64,000 nt of DNA from Erpobdella octoculata (GCA_963978895.1 OZ022244.1:28257269-28321268); one strand, 5' to 3'. Positions 12,301 through 23,536 are shown, counted from the stretch's first letter. Made by a program: numbers and translations. Notes: generated from the sequence alone by a model not told the origin.

Positions 12301-13599
12301 TTGTTCCTCGTTTTTTTTAGAAACTGAGATACTTCATTCATCTTTATCTCTCCACCGTCGAAAGCCACTTTCGGCAACTGTACTTCGGGAAAATCGGTTC
12401 TTTCCGGCAGCTCTGAATCGCCAAGAGGATCTTTGAACGCCAAACGGAAGTGCTCATCTAATTCTTGTTTTGTCGCTCGAAGAGTGCCAGATTTTGGTGG
12501 ATCCAGCAAACTTTTTCCGAAGCAAAATGGATTTTCCATGAATTTGCATCTGGCTTTCTTTTGCTCACTTTTCTTTTTCCGGAGTCTTTCTGCAGCCCTG
12601 AGAGCCCGGAGCCGATTTTTTACATCCCGCCACAGTTCAGACATACCAACTTTTTCGACCCCCTCTGCGATTCTCCATTGTCGCCTGAGTTTCTTTCGCT
12701 CCTTCTTTAATTTTTCAATTTCTCTCTGCCGTCTGGATACTGCTGCATGCGTGTGAACCGGGTTTTTCTGGACCACACCAAATGAATCAAAACATTTTTT
12801 GTAGATAATTTCTGAGAAGGTTTTCATATCGAGTTGTGGATTCTCCCTCAATTGGGCTTTGAGTAATCTCGTCAACTCCAAGTCTAATGTTGACCAAGCT
12901 GAAGTGTCAATTGCTTTCGGAAATTTAATTCTTGTCTTGGGTTCTGAATTTACATCTGCTTCTGAATCGGAGACTTTGTCGGGGCTGTGGTTAGCTTCCG
13001 GCCCGGCGTAGTCAGACGTGTTACCTGCCTCCTTGATTGATGCAGAGCGTTGATTGATAGCAGTTTGACAACCCATTTTAGTTTTATGAACATTCATTCC
13101 GCGAATTGACTTAAATCTTCTTCCACAAACACATTCAGTTCCTCCGTCGAAAGCAATCTGTGGAACATGGATGGGTTCTGGAACTTCTTGAGCCGACGAA
13201 ACTGAGCCCGCACTGAGAGATGATGGGCGGCGAACAGAAGCGGGAAGACATCCCATTTTTGTTCTGTGAACTTTCATTCCTCGGACTGTCTTAAAGCTTT
13301 TTCCACACACACACAACACGGGCAAACCCCCATCAGGGTTCCTTGGAAAAGCCGGTTCATCATCCTGTAGTCCATTGATGAGCTCATCATTCTCCCCCCC
13401 CTTTCGGTAAGAGCTCTGGGGGCATAATTCTTTTGTTGTAGACGTAGCATGCGAAGACGGAAATGTGCCCCGGCTAGCCAGGCCAAGACACCCGTAGTTC
13501 TTGTCTCTCCAAGATGTCTCCGGTCTTTCCCGGTGCCACTCGGTCTTCCCCGAGCGCCCCTCAGTCTTTCCTGAGTGTCCGATGGCTAATGCCCATGAA
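9377..13599 (-). mobile_element. R2-like non-LTR retrotransposon with RLE, near full length
   Basis: About 4.2 kb on the minus strand, 3' end at 9377 against (ATGT)n. Its 5' edge is at about 13599, where ATGTATGTG (13600-13608) separates it from the 3' end of a second, truncated copy. The coding region spans 13604-9892 (separate entry), and 9891-9377 is 3' UTR. It has a single ORF, N-terminal zinc fingers, a central reverse transcriptase and a C-terminal restriction-like endonuclease. This order belongs to the early-branching (CRE/R2/NeSL/Hero-type) LINEs, not the AP-endonuclease LINEs elsewhere in this window. Confidence 0.85.
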
Positions 13600-13604
13600 A
13601 TGTA
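9892..13604 (-). CDS. R2-like zinc-finger/RT/endonuclease polyprotein (one frameshift)
   Basis: In order: two zinc-finger-like motifs of the form CxCx12Hx5C (CVCGKSFKTVRGMKV-H and CVCGRRFKSIRGMNV-H); a basic coiled region; RT motifs including NINQFRPISLL, VVWLDLANAYGTV, GIAMGCSISP and AFMDD (FMDD replaces the usual Y/FADD); a CKLC-x7-H-x4-C knuckle (CEKTETLIH); then the endonuclease core RPDIVIF...LLFIELTVP. The frame is open from 13706 to 10407 and resumes in another frame from 10434 to 9892. The break is one missing T at about 10421; the second copy has TTTT where this one has TTT and reads through (RRKVYFLREG). The first ~35 codons of the open frame lie in the neighbouring copy's 3' UTR and are not part of this gene. 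I see no clear AUG upstream of the zinc fingers. Confidence 0.8.
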
Positions 13605-13608
13605 TGTG
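13600..13608 (+). repeat. Residual ATGTATGTG target between two element copies
   Basis: The nine bases between the 5' edge of one R2-like copy and the 3' end of the next. They match the (ATGT)n-GTG that borders the 3' end at 9368-9377 and are best read as a leftover of the microsatellite target. Confidence 0.6.
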
Positions 13609-14819
13609 AAAACTCTTCTTCGAGCAAGTTCGTCAGAGGTCTTCAGAGGAAGACCCTCCCAGCGTTTCGGCCCTTTTCCTGACGCTACCACGGGAGGGCG
13701 GGCCACGACCGTTGATCAGACGGCCGCCCCCTGACGAAATTTGTGTATCACATGCCGTTTCCGACCAGAACCAGATAACCGGCAAATCTTCAAAGTACCA
13801 GAACCAAGAAGTCATTTTGAAACCGTCAAGCAACTGTAACAAGATGAGAAACTGTCTTTCAAACGCCGGAACTTGAGCATGTAGTAACTGTAGCATCCAC
13901 CAAACCGCCAGATTCCGATACCGAAAGAAACATTCACCTCCGGAACTTCGAGCCATGCCATCACTTTCACCAAACGAGAAACACCACAAACCATGATGGC
14001 AGGAAACATTGTTTCGATTATTTTCTAAACGCCAGCAACTTTCCTTCTATTGCAAACAACCGAAACTTTCGCCGGCAGCCATAACGCGACTTCGTCCCTG
14101 AACTTGTAAACAAAGGAGGAGCTAACACTGTTGTACGGAAGCCAGAAGTGGCTGTTTAAATTTATTATCTCCTTTTTCATTCCTTTGCATCCATATCCAA
14201 AAAGAAGCTGTTTCTGCTCTTTCAGCTATTTTCTTGATAGCTTGAGTTTTTTTCCGACCCGACATTCCGAGAGCCACAAGCAATTTGACGAGTGAGCGAC
14301 CGGCTAAACCCCTGGCGCCTACTTCAACTGGAAAAATCTCGACTCTATATCCCGCACGCTCCAAATCTTGGGCAAGGATTCTGTAACGCTCTTCTTTCAA
14401 GATATTTGAGGCTTCCATGTTGCTTTCCCATGGCACTGTCAATTCGATGAACAGCAACGTCTTGGCCAAACTGGAAAAAATGACAATGTCCGGTCTCAAT
14501 CCGCTGCTGCGAACCAATTCCGGAAAGCAGTCTTCATCTTTTAAGTCTGCTGATATCCTCCAGTCATTTGCCGCATCAAGCAACGATTCTCTTCTCGTAC
14601 TTGCCTTTCTGCGGCCCAAGTGCTGCAAGCCTTCTCTCAAGAAATAAACTTTTCTTCTGGGGCACAACTGCATCGAATTGGCTAGTCTGCAGTTCTCCTT
14701 GATAATGCCCAGTATCTCTCTTAGAACCTCATTGTGGCGCCACGTGTATCTTCCCTTTGCCAAAGCATACGGACAACATGAGAGAATATGAATCAGAGTT
14801 TCTGTTTTTTCACACAGCT
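13608..14819 (-). mobile_element. R2-like retrotransposon, 5'-truncated second copy
   Basis: The 3'-most ~1.2 kb of the same element, offset 4230 bp from copy 1. Over the stretches I compared it is identical except for one extra T at 14651-14654. It is truncated at its 5' end within 'cacacagct', directly against (ATGT)n at 14820. 5' truncation is the normal result of incomplete target-primed reverse transcription. Near identity implies recent activity. Confidence 0.85.
14122..14819 (-). CDS. R2-like element C-terminal fragment (intact frame)
   Basis: Encodes the C-terminal part of the polyprotein: the region after the zinc knuckle (AKGRYTWRHNEVL), then LCPRRKVYFLREGLQ without the frameshift of copy 1, then the endonuclease motif RPDIVIF...LFIELTVP, ending at 14122. 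The 5' end is cut off by the truncation at 14819, so it has no start of its own. It documents the true reading frame for copy 1. Confidence 0.8.
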
Positions 14820-15351
14820 ATGTATGTATGTATGTATGTATGTATGTATGCATGTATGTATGTATGTGCGTATGTATGTGTGTATGTATGTATGTATGTG
14901 TCTGTGCATGTCTGTGTGTCTGTGTGTGTGTACTTCAAGTCATGGGCTTCTTAATATTGAATAAAAACATTAGCAAGTAATGCTTGTTACGCAATTGTAA
15001 ACAGTGCTTCGAAAACTTATGCAATGATCATGTATAGGCACTTTTGGCCCGGAAGGTTTTTTGGCCCCCTGAGCCGGAGGATCGGAGAAGAAGTCCAAAC
15101 CTTCTTAACTTATTCCCCTTCTTAACTTTACAGGCCAAAAGTTCCTATGTACGACCATCGAAGGTAATTGCGTAATAAAATTCAAATGTTGTTTACGTAA
15201 CAACGTTTGAAATCTTCAAGCATTTTTTAGGAAATCTATTTTATGTTTTATAGGCTAAAATAAGTTATGAAAGAGTGGAAAAGAAAAAATGTATGTATGT
15301 ATGTATGTATGTATGTATGTATGTATGTATGTATGTATGTATGTATGTATG

Positions 15352-15385
<34 letters not shown>

Positions 15386-15435
15386 TGTATGTATGTATGT
15401 ATGTATGTATGTATGTATGTATGTATGTATGTATG

Positions 15436-15469
<34 letters not shown>

Positions 15470-15670
15470 TGTATGTATGTATGTATGTATGTATGTATGT
15501 ATGTAGAATCGGATCTAGTGGGGGGGGGGCAACGGAGAGCGAAAGAATGTGCGGGAAAGCGACAGGGAACGGATAACGACCGGGAGCGGGAGTGTGCATG
15601 TATCTATGTATGTATGTATGTATGTATGTGTCTATGTATGTATGTATGTATGTATGTATCAGTATGTATG

Positions 15671-15704
<34 letters not shown>

Positions 15705-15708
15705 TGTG

Positions 15709-15740
<32 letters not shown>

Positions 15741-15786
15741 TATATGTAACATAATGTATGTATGTATGTATGTATGTATGTATGTA
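14820..15786 (+). mobile_element. H2-related sequence with (ATGT)n tracts
   Basis: Contains (ATGT)n (14820-14930), an H2 body segment 14936-15289 (with 'ggcacttttggcccggaag' and 'ttggccccctgagccgg') that recurs in reverse at 42470-42790, a ~215-bp (ATGT)n array (15290-15504), a short H2 piece (15505-15595), and another (ATGT)n (15600-15786). No intact Helitron ends are visible, so this is an eroded or rearranged H2 copy. Confidence 0.6.
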
Positions 15787-15850
15787 CTAGCAGTGCCCGT
15801 AGCAACTTCGCTCGCATGAAATTAGAGAATTTGAACCGTGCATCCATAGG
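15787..15850 (-). mobile_element. H1 Helitron 3'-end fragment
   Basis: The 3' terminal ~64 bp of H1 (CTAGCAGTGCCCGTAGC on plus) followed by unrelated sequence. A second, complete H1 starts 66 bp further right at 15916 in the same orientation. The hairpin is altered here (gtagcaacttcgct, where the others have gtagcggcttcgct). Confidence 0.7.
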
Positions 15851-15915
15851 TGAATTGCTGTCATATTCAGTACCAAGCAGAAAACAATATGTAGTAGCAA
15901 CTGTATATATATATA

Positions 15916-17390
15916 CTAGCAGTGCCCGTAGCGGCTTCGCTCGCATGCAATTAGAGAGTTTGAACCGTGCATCCATAGTAGAGATCAATTTTTTAGGTCT
16001 CGGCTCGGCCCGTCGACAACTTAGCCCAGCCCGTTTTAAAAACCCAAACTCCTGGCCCGGCACAGCCCGTCTGAATTAGGCCCCGCCCATTCTTACAGGC
16101 TTAGAAGTTCTATATACTTGATGAAAAACTTCGGCCCGTCCCACCTTGACTTCAGGTTTGGCCCGGCCCAACTGAAGACCCTAAAATCACTAAAATATCT
16201 ATATACTTGGTGAAAAACCTCGGCCCGTTCCACTTTGATTTAAGGTTTGGCCTGGCCCGTGTGAAGACTCTAAAATAACGGCTTGGCCCGGCCGGTGATA
16301 AACTGAACTTAGCTACTTTTAACCGGCACAATACTTCAAAATACTAATTTTTACATTTGTAGCACTTACAGTTTTTGAGTAGCAGTTATTTTGAAATCAA
16401 ATAACCCTTTTTTCCACCCCACATTTGATGTCCTGGAAACCAAATTTTTAAAAAAATGTTGAAAAACTTATATCATAATTTTTTGAGTAAATACTAAATA
16501 CTAATTTTGACATCTGTAGCATTCACAGTTTTTGAGTAGCAGTTACTTTAAAAACCAAAGAAACCTTTTTTCCACCCCACATTTGAGGTCCTGAAAACCA
16601 AAATTTCAAAAAATGGTGAAACACATATATCCTTATTTTTAGAGTAGAAACTAAATACTAATTTTTACTTTTGTAGCATTAACAGTTTTTGAGTAGAAGC
16701 TACTTTAAAAACCAAATAACCCAATTTTCCAGCCCACATTTGAGGTCCGGGAAACCAAATTTGTAATAAATGGTGAAACACGTATATCTTTATTTTTAGA
16801 AAAGAAACTAAATAATAATTTTTACATCTGTGGTATTTACTGTTTTTGAGTAGCAGTTACTATAAAAGACAATTAGCCCTATTTTCCACCCCACATTTGA
16901 AGTCCTGGAAACCAAATTTTCAAAAAATGCTAAAACACGTATTTCATTATTGTTGGAGTAGAAACTAAATACTAATTTTTACTCCTGTAGCATTAACAGT
17001 TTTTGAGTAGAAGCTACTTTAAAAACCAAATAACCCAATTTTCCAACCCACATTTGAGGTCCGGGAAACCGAATTTTCAAAAAATGGTGAAACACGTATC
17101 TTTTTATTTTTCAAAAAGAATCTATATACCAAATTTCAGAAAATAATTTTAGAAAAAATGTTTAGAAAAAAGTTCGTTTTCCAGTTTTTTCCCCTCAGGA
17201 GCAAAATTTTCAAAAATCCTTTCTTAGCGGATGTTTACGCTATAAAAGTAATATAAGTTCCAAATTTCACGTTCCTAGGATGAGGCGTTTGAGCTCGGCG
17301 TTGATTATCAGTCAGTCATCTGTCAGTCAGTCAGTCAGTCAGTCAGTCAGTCAGTCAGTCAGTCAGGACATGTTCTTTTATATATATAGA
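15916..17390 (-). mobile_element. H1 Helitron-like element (complete)
   Basis: 3' end CTAG at 15916-15919 with the AGCG/CGCT hairpin, 5' end TC at 17390-17389 with TCTATATATATAAAAG and the (CTGA)n tract at 17310-17366. It is about 1.48 kb. The interior is five or so degenerate repeats of a unit with 'ggaaaccaaattttcaaaaa' and 'ctaaatactaatttttac'. There is no ORF of note. Flanks are (AT)n on both sides. Confidence 0.8.
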
Positions 17391-17614
<224 letters not shown>

Positions 17615-17654
17615 AACATGGAATTATCATTTTTTAATACCGATGTTTTTCCTA

Positions 17655-18575
17655 TTAAAAATCTTCAAGACATTGTCAATCTAACTTATCGTTATAATTA
17701 TCATTTTGCTGTTGCAATTATTTGAACAAAAGAAAGTTACACAACTGCAAGTTTTTTTTCTTAAAGAAAATGTCTTCAAACGTCGGTGACAACGACTGTC
17801 CTATTTGCCATGAAGCAATTTCAGACCTGTTCACTACTTTCCCGTGCAATCATGATTTTTGCAGTAAATGCATGCAATTATGGTTTAAAAAATCATCCCT
17901 ATGTCCAATTTGCAGGACTTATGTTTCCGATAAAAAAACATGGAAAACAAAAGATCCGTGGTTCGCAGTTTATTTTTCTTTGCTGCTCTACAGCTTCTCT
18001 TTTTACACCCATCTTAAAGTTTCAGATTTAAAATTATTTGAATTTATTTTTTCCATTATGGGTATTATAAGTTATTTCGACTCACTTTACTCATTGATTG
18101 CATTTTGTACACACGAGTTTAAACCTCGCGGATTTGTCTCATTTGAATTGTTTGCAGTACTATTCCAAATTTGTTATACAGAAAGCCCTGGTGGAATTTT
18201 CATATATTTGCTACTACATATTGTTTTCAGCTTGGTACTGAATATGACAGCAATTCATAAATTCAATCGTAATGATATTTTTTACATTGTATTTCTTCAA
18301 ACCTATATGATTTGTCTGTTGTCGTGCATATGTTATGATTTTGAGATTTTGCTGAGGTTAAGGAATAAAAATCAAATTGATAATAGGCATGTGGGGAACC
18401 TCGTTTAATTACGACCCCCGTGAACTCATTTGTGTGCTACCAACCAGAAACTATATCCAAATACTATTATTCAAGAAGATTTTGAAATTTTTTTTATTAA
18501 TTATGTTAAAAATAAACTTTTGAAAAATTTAAAAAAAACGCTCAATGGACAGAAGTCTATAATACTGCGCAGCTG
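17655..18575 (+). repeat. Duplicated block A carrying a RING gene (copy 1)
   Basis: About 920 bp nearly identical to 40500-41415. It starts at 'tattaaaaatcttcaagaca' and ends at 'ataatactgcgcagc'. Outside these points the two loci differ. Copy 1 lies between an H1 element plus (AT)n and a (TATG)n tract. The edges show no inverted repeats I can see. Confidence 0.85.
17770..18408 (+). CDS. RING-finger protein with membrane segments, copy 1
   Basis: A 212-residue intronless ORF starting at the ATG in 'aaagaaaATGtc'. A C3HC4 RING occupies residues 10-48 (C10, C13, C26, H28, C31, C34, C45, C48), so an E3 ubiquitin ligase role is likely by family. The rest is strongly hydrophobic, with roughly four candidate membrane segments between about 60 and 195 (for example FAVYFSLLLYSFSF and FIYLLLHIVFSLVL). 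It would therefore be a membrane-anchored ligase with the RING on the cytosolic side. An upstream in-frame ATG at 17722 is open but absent from the second copy's equivalent frame, so I prefer 17770. The partner or substrate is unknown. It could be a host gene family spread by transposons, or a transposon cargo gene. Confidence 0.75.
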   Translation: MSSNVGDNDCPICHEAISDLFTTFPCNHDFCSKCMQLWFKKSSLCPICRTYVSDKKTWKTKDPWFAVYFSLLLYSFSFYTHLKVSDLKLFEFIFSIMGIISYFDSLYSLIAFCTHEFKPRGFVSFELFAVLFQICYTESPGGIFIYLLLHIVFSLVLNMTAIHKFNRNDIFYIVFLQTYMICLLSCICYDFEILLRLRNKNQIDNRHVGNLV

Positions 18576-18659
18576 CCCCGGGCGCCATCTTGGGGGGCTC
18601 CGAAGAGGAAGATACAGTATATTCATGCTAGACAAACTCTCTCTCAAAGTTTGCGTAAG

Positions 18660-19013
18660 ATGCAAGATGTAAGTATGTATGTATGTATGTATGTATGTAT
18701 GTATGTATGTATGTGCGTATGTATGTGTGTATGTATGTATGTATGTATGTGTATGTTCATGTATGTGTGTCTGTGTGTGTGTTTATGTATGTATGTATGT
18801 ATGTATGTATGTATGTATGTATGTGTTTTTTACAATATTTCGGCACTAATTGCTCATTCAAAGTATGTATATGTGTGTGTATATGTGTGTGTATGTATGT
18901 ATGTATGTATGCATGCATGTATGTATGTGCGTATGTATGTGTGTTTGTATGTATGTGCATGTATGTGTGTCTGTGTGTGTGTTTATGTATGTATGTATGT
19001 ATGTATGTATGTA
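18660..19013 (+). repeat. (ATGT)n with one 42-bp island
   Basis: Imperfect tetranucleotide repeats with the 42-bp island copy 6 at 18825-18867. It runs up to the A|CTAG end of the next H1 element. Confidence 0.9.
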
Positions 19014-20657
19014 CTAGCAGTGCCCGTAGCGGCTTCGCTCGCATGAAATTTGAGAATTTGAACCGTGCATGCATAGTAGAGTACTGCACGGATCAATTTT
19101 TTAGGTCTCGGCTCGGCCCGTCGACAACTTGGCCCAGCCCGTTTCAAAAACCGAAATTCCTGGCCCGGCACGGCCCGTCGACAACTTGGCCCAGCCCGTT
19201 TCAAAAACCGAAATTCCTGGCCCGGCACGGCCCGTCGACAACTTGGCCCAGCCCGTTTCAAAAACCGAAATTCCTGGCCCGGCACGGCCCGTCGACAACT
19301 TGGCCCAGCCCGTTTCAAAAACCGAAATTCCTGGCCCGGCACGGCCCGTCTAATATGGGCCCGGCCCGTTTTTAAAGGCCTAGAAGTTCTATATACTTGT
19401 TGAAAAACTTCGGCAGTCCCACCTTGACTTCAGGTTTAGCCCGGCCCGTCTGAACACCCTAAAATCACTAAAATGTCTATATACTTGGTTGAAAATCTCG
19501 GCCCGTTCCACCTTGATTTAAGGTTTGGGCAGGGCCGTATGAAGACCCTAAAATAAAGGCTTGGCCCGTCCGTCCGGTGATAAACTGAACTCATCTACTT
19601 TTACCCGGCACAAAACCTCAAAATACTAATTTTCACATCTGTAGCACTTACAGTTTTTGAGAAGCAGTTATTTTAAAATCAAATAACCCTTTTTCCACTT
19701 TATATTTAAAGTCCTGGAAACCAAATTTTCAAAAAATGGTGAAACACGTATATCATTATTTTTAGAGTAGAAACTAAGTTCTAATTTTACTTTTGTAACA
19801 TTTACAGTTTTTGAGTAACAGTTACTTTAAAAACCAAGTAACCCTATTTTCCACCCTATATTTAAAGTCCTGGAAACCAAATTTTCAAAAAATGGTAAAA
19901 CACGTATATCATTATTTCTGGAGTAGAAACCAAATACTAATTTTTACTCCTGTAGCATCTACAGTTTTCGAGTAGCAGTTATGTTAAAAACCAAATAACC
20001 TTATTTTCCACCCCACATTTGAGGTCCTGGAAACCAAATTTTAAAAAAATGGTAAAACACGTATATTTTTATTTTTAGAATAGAAACTAAATACTAATTT
20101 TTACATCTGTGGTATTTACAGTTTTTCAGTAGCATTTACTTTAAAAAACAAATAACCATATTTTCCACCCCACATTTGAAGTCCTGGAAACCAAATTTTC
20201 AAAAAATGCTAAAACACGTATTTAATTATTTTTGGGGTAGAAACTAAATACTGATTTTTACCCCTGTAGCATTCACAGTTTTTGAGTGGCAGTTACTTTA
20301 AAAACCAAATAACCCAATTTTCCAACCCACATTTGAGGTCCGGGAAACCGAATTTTCAAAAAATGGTGAAACACGTATCTTTTTATTTTTCAAGACAAAT
20401 CCATATACCAAATTTCAAAATCTCTTCATTTTTGGTTTTCGAGATATACATTGTTTTAGAAAAAAGTTTGTTTTCAAGTTTCTTCCCCTCAGGAGCAAAA
20501 TTTATAAAAATCATTTCTTAATGGATGCTTACGTAATAAAAGTAATATAAGTTCCAAATTTCACGTTCCTAGGATGAGGCGTTTGTGCTCGGCTTTGATT
20601 ATCAGTCAGTCAGTCAGTCAGTCAGTCAGTCAGGACATGTTCTTTTATATATATAGA
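19014..20657 (-). mobile_element. H1 Helitron-like element with internal 57-bp tandem
   Basis: 3' CTAG at 19014-19017 with hairpin. The 5' TC is at 20657-20656 after 'atgttcttttatatatatag', and the (CTGA)n tract is at 20604-20632. It is about 1.64 kb, longer than its relatives because a 57-bp GC-rich segment is present four times (19117-19344). Non-autonomous. Confidence 0.8.
19117..19344 (-). repeat. 4 x 57-bp tandem duplication inside H1
   Basis: Four head-to-tail, essentially identical copies of a 57-bp unit starting 'cccgtcgacaacttggccca' at 19117, 19174, 19231 and 19288. Other H1 copies (6857, 15916, 39763, 42796) have one unit, so the expansion happened in this copy. Confidence 0.9.
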
Positions 20658-20661
20658 TATA

Positions 20662-21803
20662 TTACCACTTACAGTTTTTGAGTAGCAGTAATTTTTAAAA
20701 TCAAATAACTCTATTTTCCACCTTACATTTGAGGTCCTGGAAACCATATTTTCAAAAAATGCTAAAACACGTATTTCAATATTTTTGGAGTAGAAACTAA
20801 ATACTAATTTTTACTTCTGTAGCATTAACAGTTTTTGAGTAGCAGCTACTTTAAAAACCAAATAACACAAAAAATGATGAAACACGTATATCTTTTTTTT
20901 TTGAGTAGATACTAAGTATTAATTTTTACATCTGTGGCAATTACAGTTGATGAGTAGCAGTTACATCAAAAACCAAATAACCCTATTTTCCACCCCACAT
21001 TTGAAGTCCTGGAAACCAAATTTTCAAAAAATTGTGCAACCCGTATATCATTATTTTTAGAGTAGAAACTAAATACTAATTTTTACTTTTGTAGCATTAA
21101 CAGTTTTTGAGTAGAAGCTACTTTAAAAACCAAATAACCCAATTTTCCAACCCACATTTGAGGTCCGGGAAACCAAATTTGTAAAAAATGGTGAAACACG
21201 TATATCTTTATTTTTAGAAAAGAAACTAAATAATAATTTTAACATCTGTGGTATTTACTGTTTTTCAGTAGCAGTTACTATAAAAGACAATTAGCCCTAT
21301 TTTCCACCTCACATTTGAAGTCCTGGAAACCAAATTTTCAAAAAATGCTAAAACACGTATTTCATTATTTTTGGAGTAGAAACTAAATACTAATTTTTTC
21401 TCCTGTAGCATTAACAGTTTTTGAGTAGAAGCTACTTTAAAAACCAAATAACCCAATTTTCCAACCCACATTTGAGGTCCGGGAAACCGAATTTTCAAAA
21501 AATGGTGAAACACCTATCTTTTTATTTTTCAAAAAGAATCTATATACCAAATTTCAAAATCTCCTCATTTTTGGTTTTCGAGATATACATTGTTTTAGAA
21601 AAAGTTTGTTTTCCAGTTTTTTCCCCTCAGGAGCAAAATTTTCAAAAATCCTTTCTTAGCGAATGTTTACGCTATAAAAGTAACATAATTTCCAAATTTC
21701 ACGTTCCTAAGATGAGGCGTTTGAGCTCGGCGATGATTATCAGTCAGTCAGTCAGTCAGTCAGTCAGTCAGTCAGTCAGGACATGTTCTTTTATATATAT
21801 AGA
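20662..21803 (-). mobile_element. H1 Helitron-like, 3'-truncated
   Basis: The 5' end is intact (TC at 21803-21802, TCTATATATATAAAAG, (CTGA)n at 21741-21778), but the element stops in its internal repeats at about 20662 without the GC-rich segment or the CTAG end. It abuts another H1 copy's 5' end at 20657. The right flank is the longest perfect (ATGT)n in the left half of the window. Confidence 0.75.
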
Positions 21804-22309
21804 TGTATGTATGTATGTATGTATGTATGTATGTATGTATGTATGTATGTATGTATGTATGTATGTATGTATGTATGTATGTATGTATGTATGTATGTAT
21901 GTATGTATGTATGTATGTATGTATGTATGTATGTATGTATGTATGTATGTATGTATGTATGTATGTATGTATGTATGTATGTATGTATGTATGTATGTAT
22001 GTATGTATGTATGTATGTATGTATGTATGTATGTATGTATGTATGTATGTATGTATGTATGTATGTATGTATGTATGTATGTATGTATGTATGTATGTAT
22101 GTATGTATGTATGTATGTATGTATGTATGTATGTATGTATGTATGTATGTATGTATGTATGTATGTATGTATGTATGTATGTATGTATGTATGTATGTAT
22201 GTATGTATGTATGTATGTATGTATGTATGTATGTATGTATGTATGTATCTATGTATGTATGTATGTATGTATGTATGTATGTATGTATGTATGTATGTAT
22301 GTATGTATG
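21804..22309 (+). repeat. (ATGT)n microsatellite, ~505 bp
   Basis: An almost uninterrupted array (one ATCT variant near 22249). It ends abruptly at the 5' edge of a LINE, and the same repeat resumes after that LINE's poly(A) at 26656. Confidence 0.95.
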
Positions 22310-22525
22310 AAGAATATATTGTGGCGTCAAAGCGGTGTGCGGTCTCCTGTTTTGGACTTTGAAAATTTTAGTGAACTTGTAAAAATCGGAAAATACAAGA
22401 AACTCTGCTGGAAGATAAGTCAATTTGTTTTATATTATTTCGAAAATAAGTTAGCTGTGAACCTTGTTAGGTAGGGTAGTACTTCTAACTCGGTTATAAC
22501 ACGTGCTAATATTGAACGAGCGATA

Positions 22526-23536
22526 ATGGCGCGCAAACCGATTGTAAGCGAAATGTTGTGTTGTGTTATAAACAACTTACCTTCTATTGATAACCCAAAG
22601 TTTCATGATAAATTAGTTGAATTTTACAACAACGATGAGTTGTCAACTGCCAAAAAACAGATTTTCGGGGACTACGAAAACGTCAAAAATGAAAAGTTTA
22701 AATCGCACTCTAGTGGATCGAGTAAAAGTGACAAACTAAAAGGAATTCTCGAAATAGTCAAATTTATTTTTGATAACAATTTGGAAAAAGATATGCCTAT
22801 CTATAGTGCCGTAAACTTTGATAAGCTTCCGATGCTGAAATTTGAGCAAGATAAAAATTCATTCTATAAGATAAATGAAAGAATAGACTCAATTGAGCTT
22901 AATATAAAAAAACTCCAAACTGAACAGCAATTTGCTTACGTGTCCACCAATCTGAGTAAAAGACACGAGGCTGAATTGAATGATGGATTTACACAATTGT
23001 CGACAAAAAACGCAAACAACTGTTCTCCTCTCTTATGGTCAGACTTAGTTAGAGAAAGGAGCAACTTAGAAATGAACGAAAACGAAAATGAATTTCTCAT
23101 TGTTAATAACCAAAAACTGAAGAATAGAGGGAAAAAAAACCTAACTGATATTCATCCATGCATTACCGACAAAATACCTATGAAAATAGTAGGAAGAAAA
23201 ACGTGTGATTCTTCTTTAAAAGCCAGCAAAACAATAGTTAAGAAAAAGACGTACCATCTTGGAAATGTTAGCAAATGTCATAAGGAGGCTATAAATGATC
23301 ATTTATCGGCCAATGGCATTCAAGTCATTTCCTGCTATCCACTATTCAGAAAAACTGAAAACCATAAAGTCAACATCAGCCAAGAATCTACTGCTTTTAG
23401 GATTTGCATTGAAGAGAACGATGTTGTTAAGCTATGCAATCCAGACATATGGCCAACTGGTATTATCCTACGGGAATGGGAATTCAAACCTCGTTCTCCA
23501 GAAACACAACAGAAAAATGCATCCTCAACCTCATAA
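22526..23536 (+). CDS. LINE ORF1 protein
   Basis: 336 codons, lysine/asparagine-rich, with a short predicted coiled-coil stretch around residues 115-135 (INERIDSIELNIKKLQTEQQ). Position directly upstream of an endonuclease/RT ORF makes it the nucleic-acid-binding ORF1 of the LINE. I see no zinc knuckle. The stop TAA overlaps the ORF2 ATG (TAATG at 23534-23538), an arrangement used for termination-reinitiation in some non-LTR elements. Confidence 0.75.
   Translation: MARKPIVSEMLCCVINNLPSIDNPKFHDKLVEFYNNDELSTAKKQIFGDYENVKNEKFKSHSSGSSKSDKLKGILEIVKFIFDNNLEKDMPIYSAVNFDKLPMLKFEQDKNSFYKINERIDSIELNIKKLQTEQQFAYVSTNLSKRHEAELNDGFTQLSTKNANNCSPLLWSDLVRERSNLEMNENENEFLIVNNQKLKNRGKKNLTDIHPCITDKIPMKIVGRKTCDSSLKASKTIVKKKTYHLGNVSKCHKEAINDHLSANGIQVISCYPLFRKTENHKVNISQESTAFRICIEENDVVKLCNPDIWPTGIILREWEFKPRSPETQQKNASSTS

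Noticed and set aside
12465..13734. Plus-strand ORFs across the R2-like element
   Set aside because: Antisense shadows of the RT polyprotein; composition follows the minus-strand codons.
17722..17769. Upstream ATG extension of RING copy 1
   Set aside because: The corresponding stretch differs in length in copy 2 (tttcttaaag against ttaaag) and shifts the frame, so conservation begins at the inner ATG.
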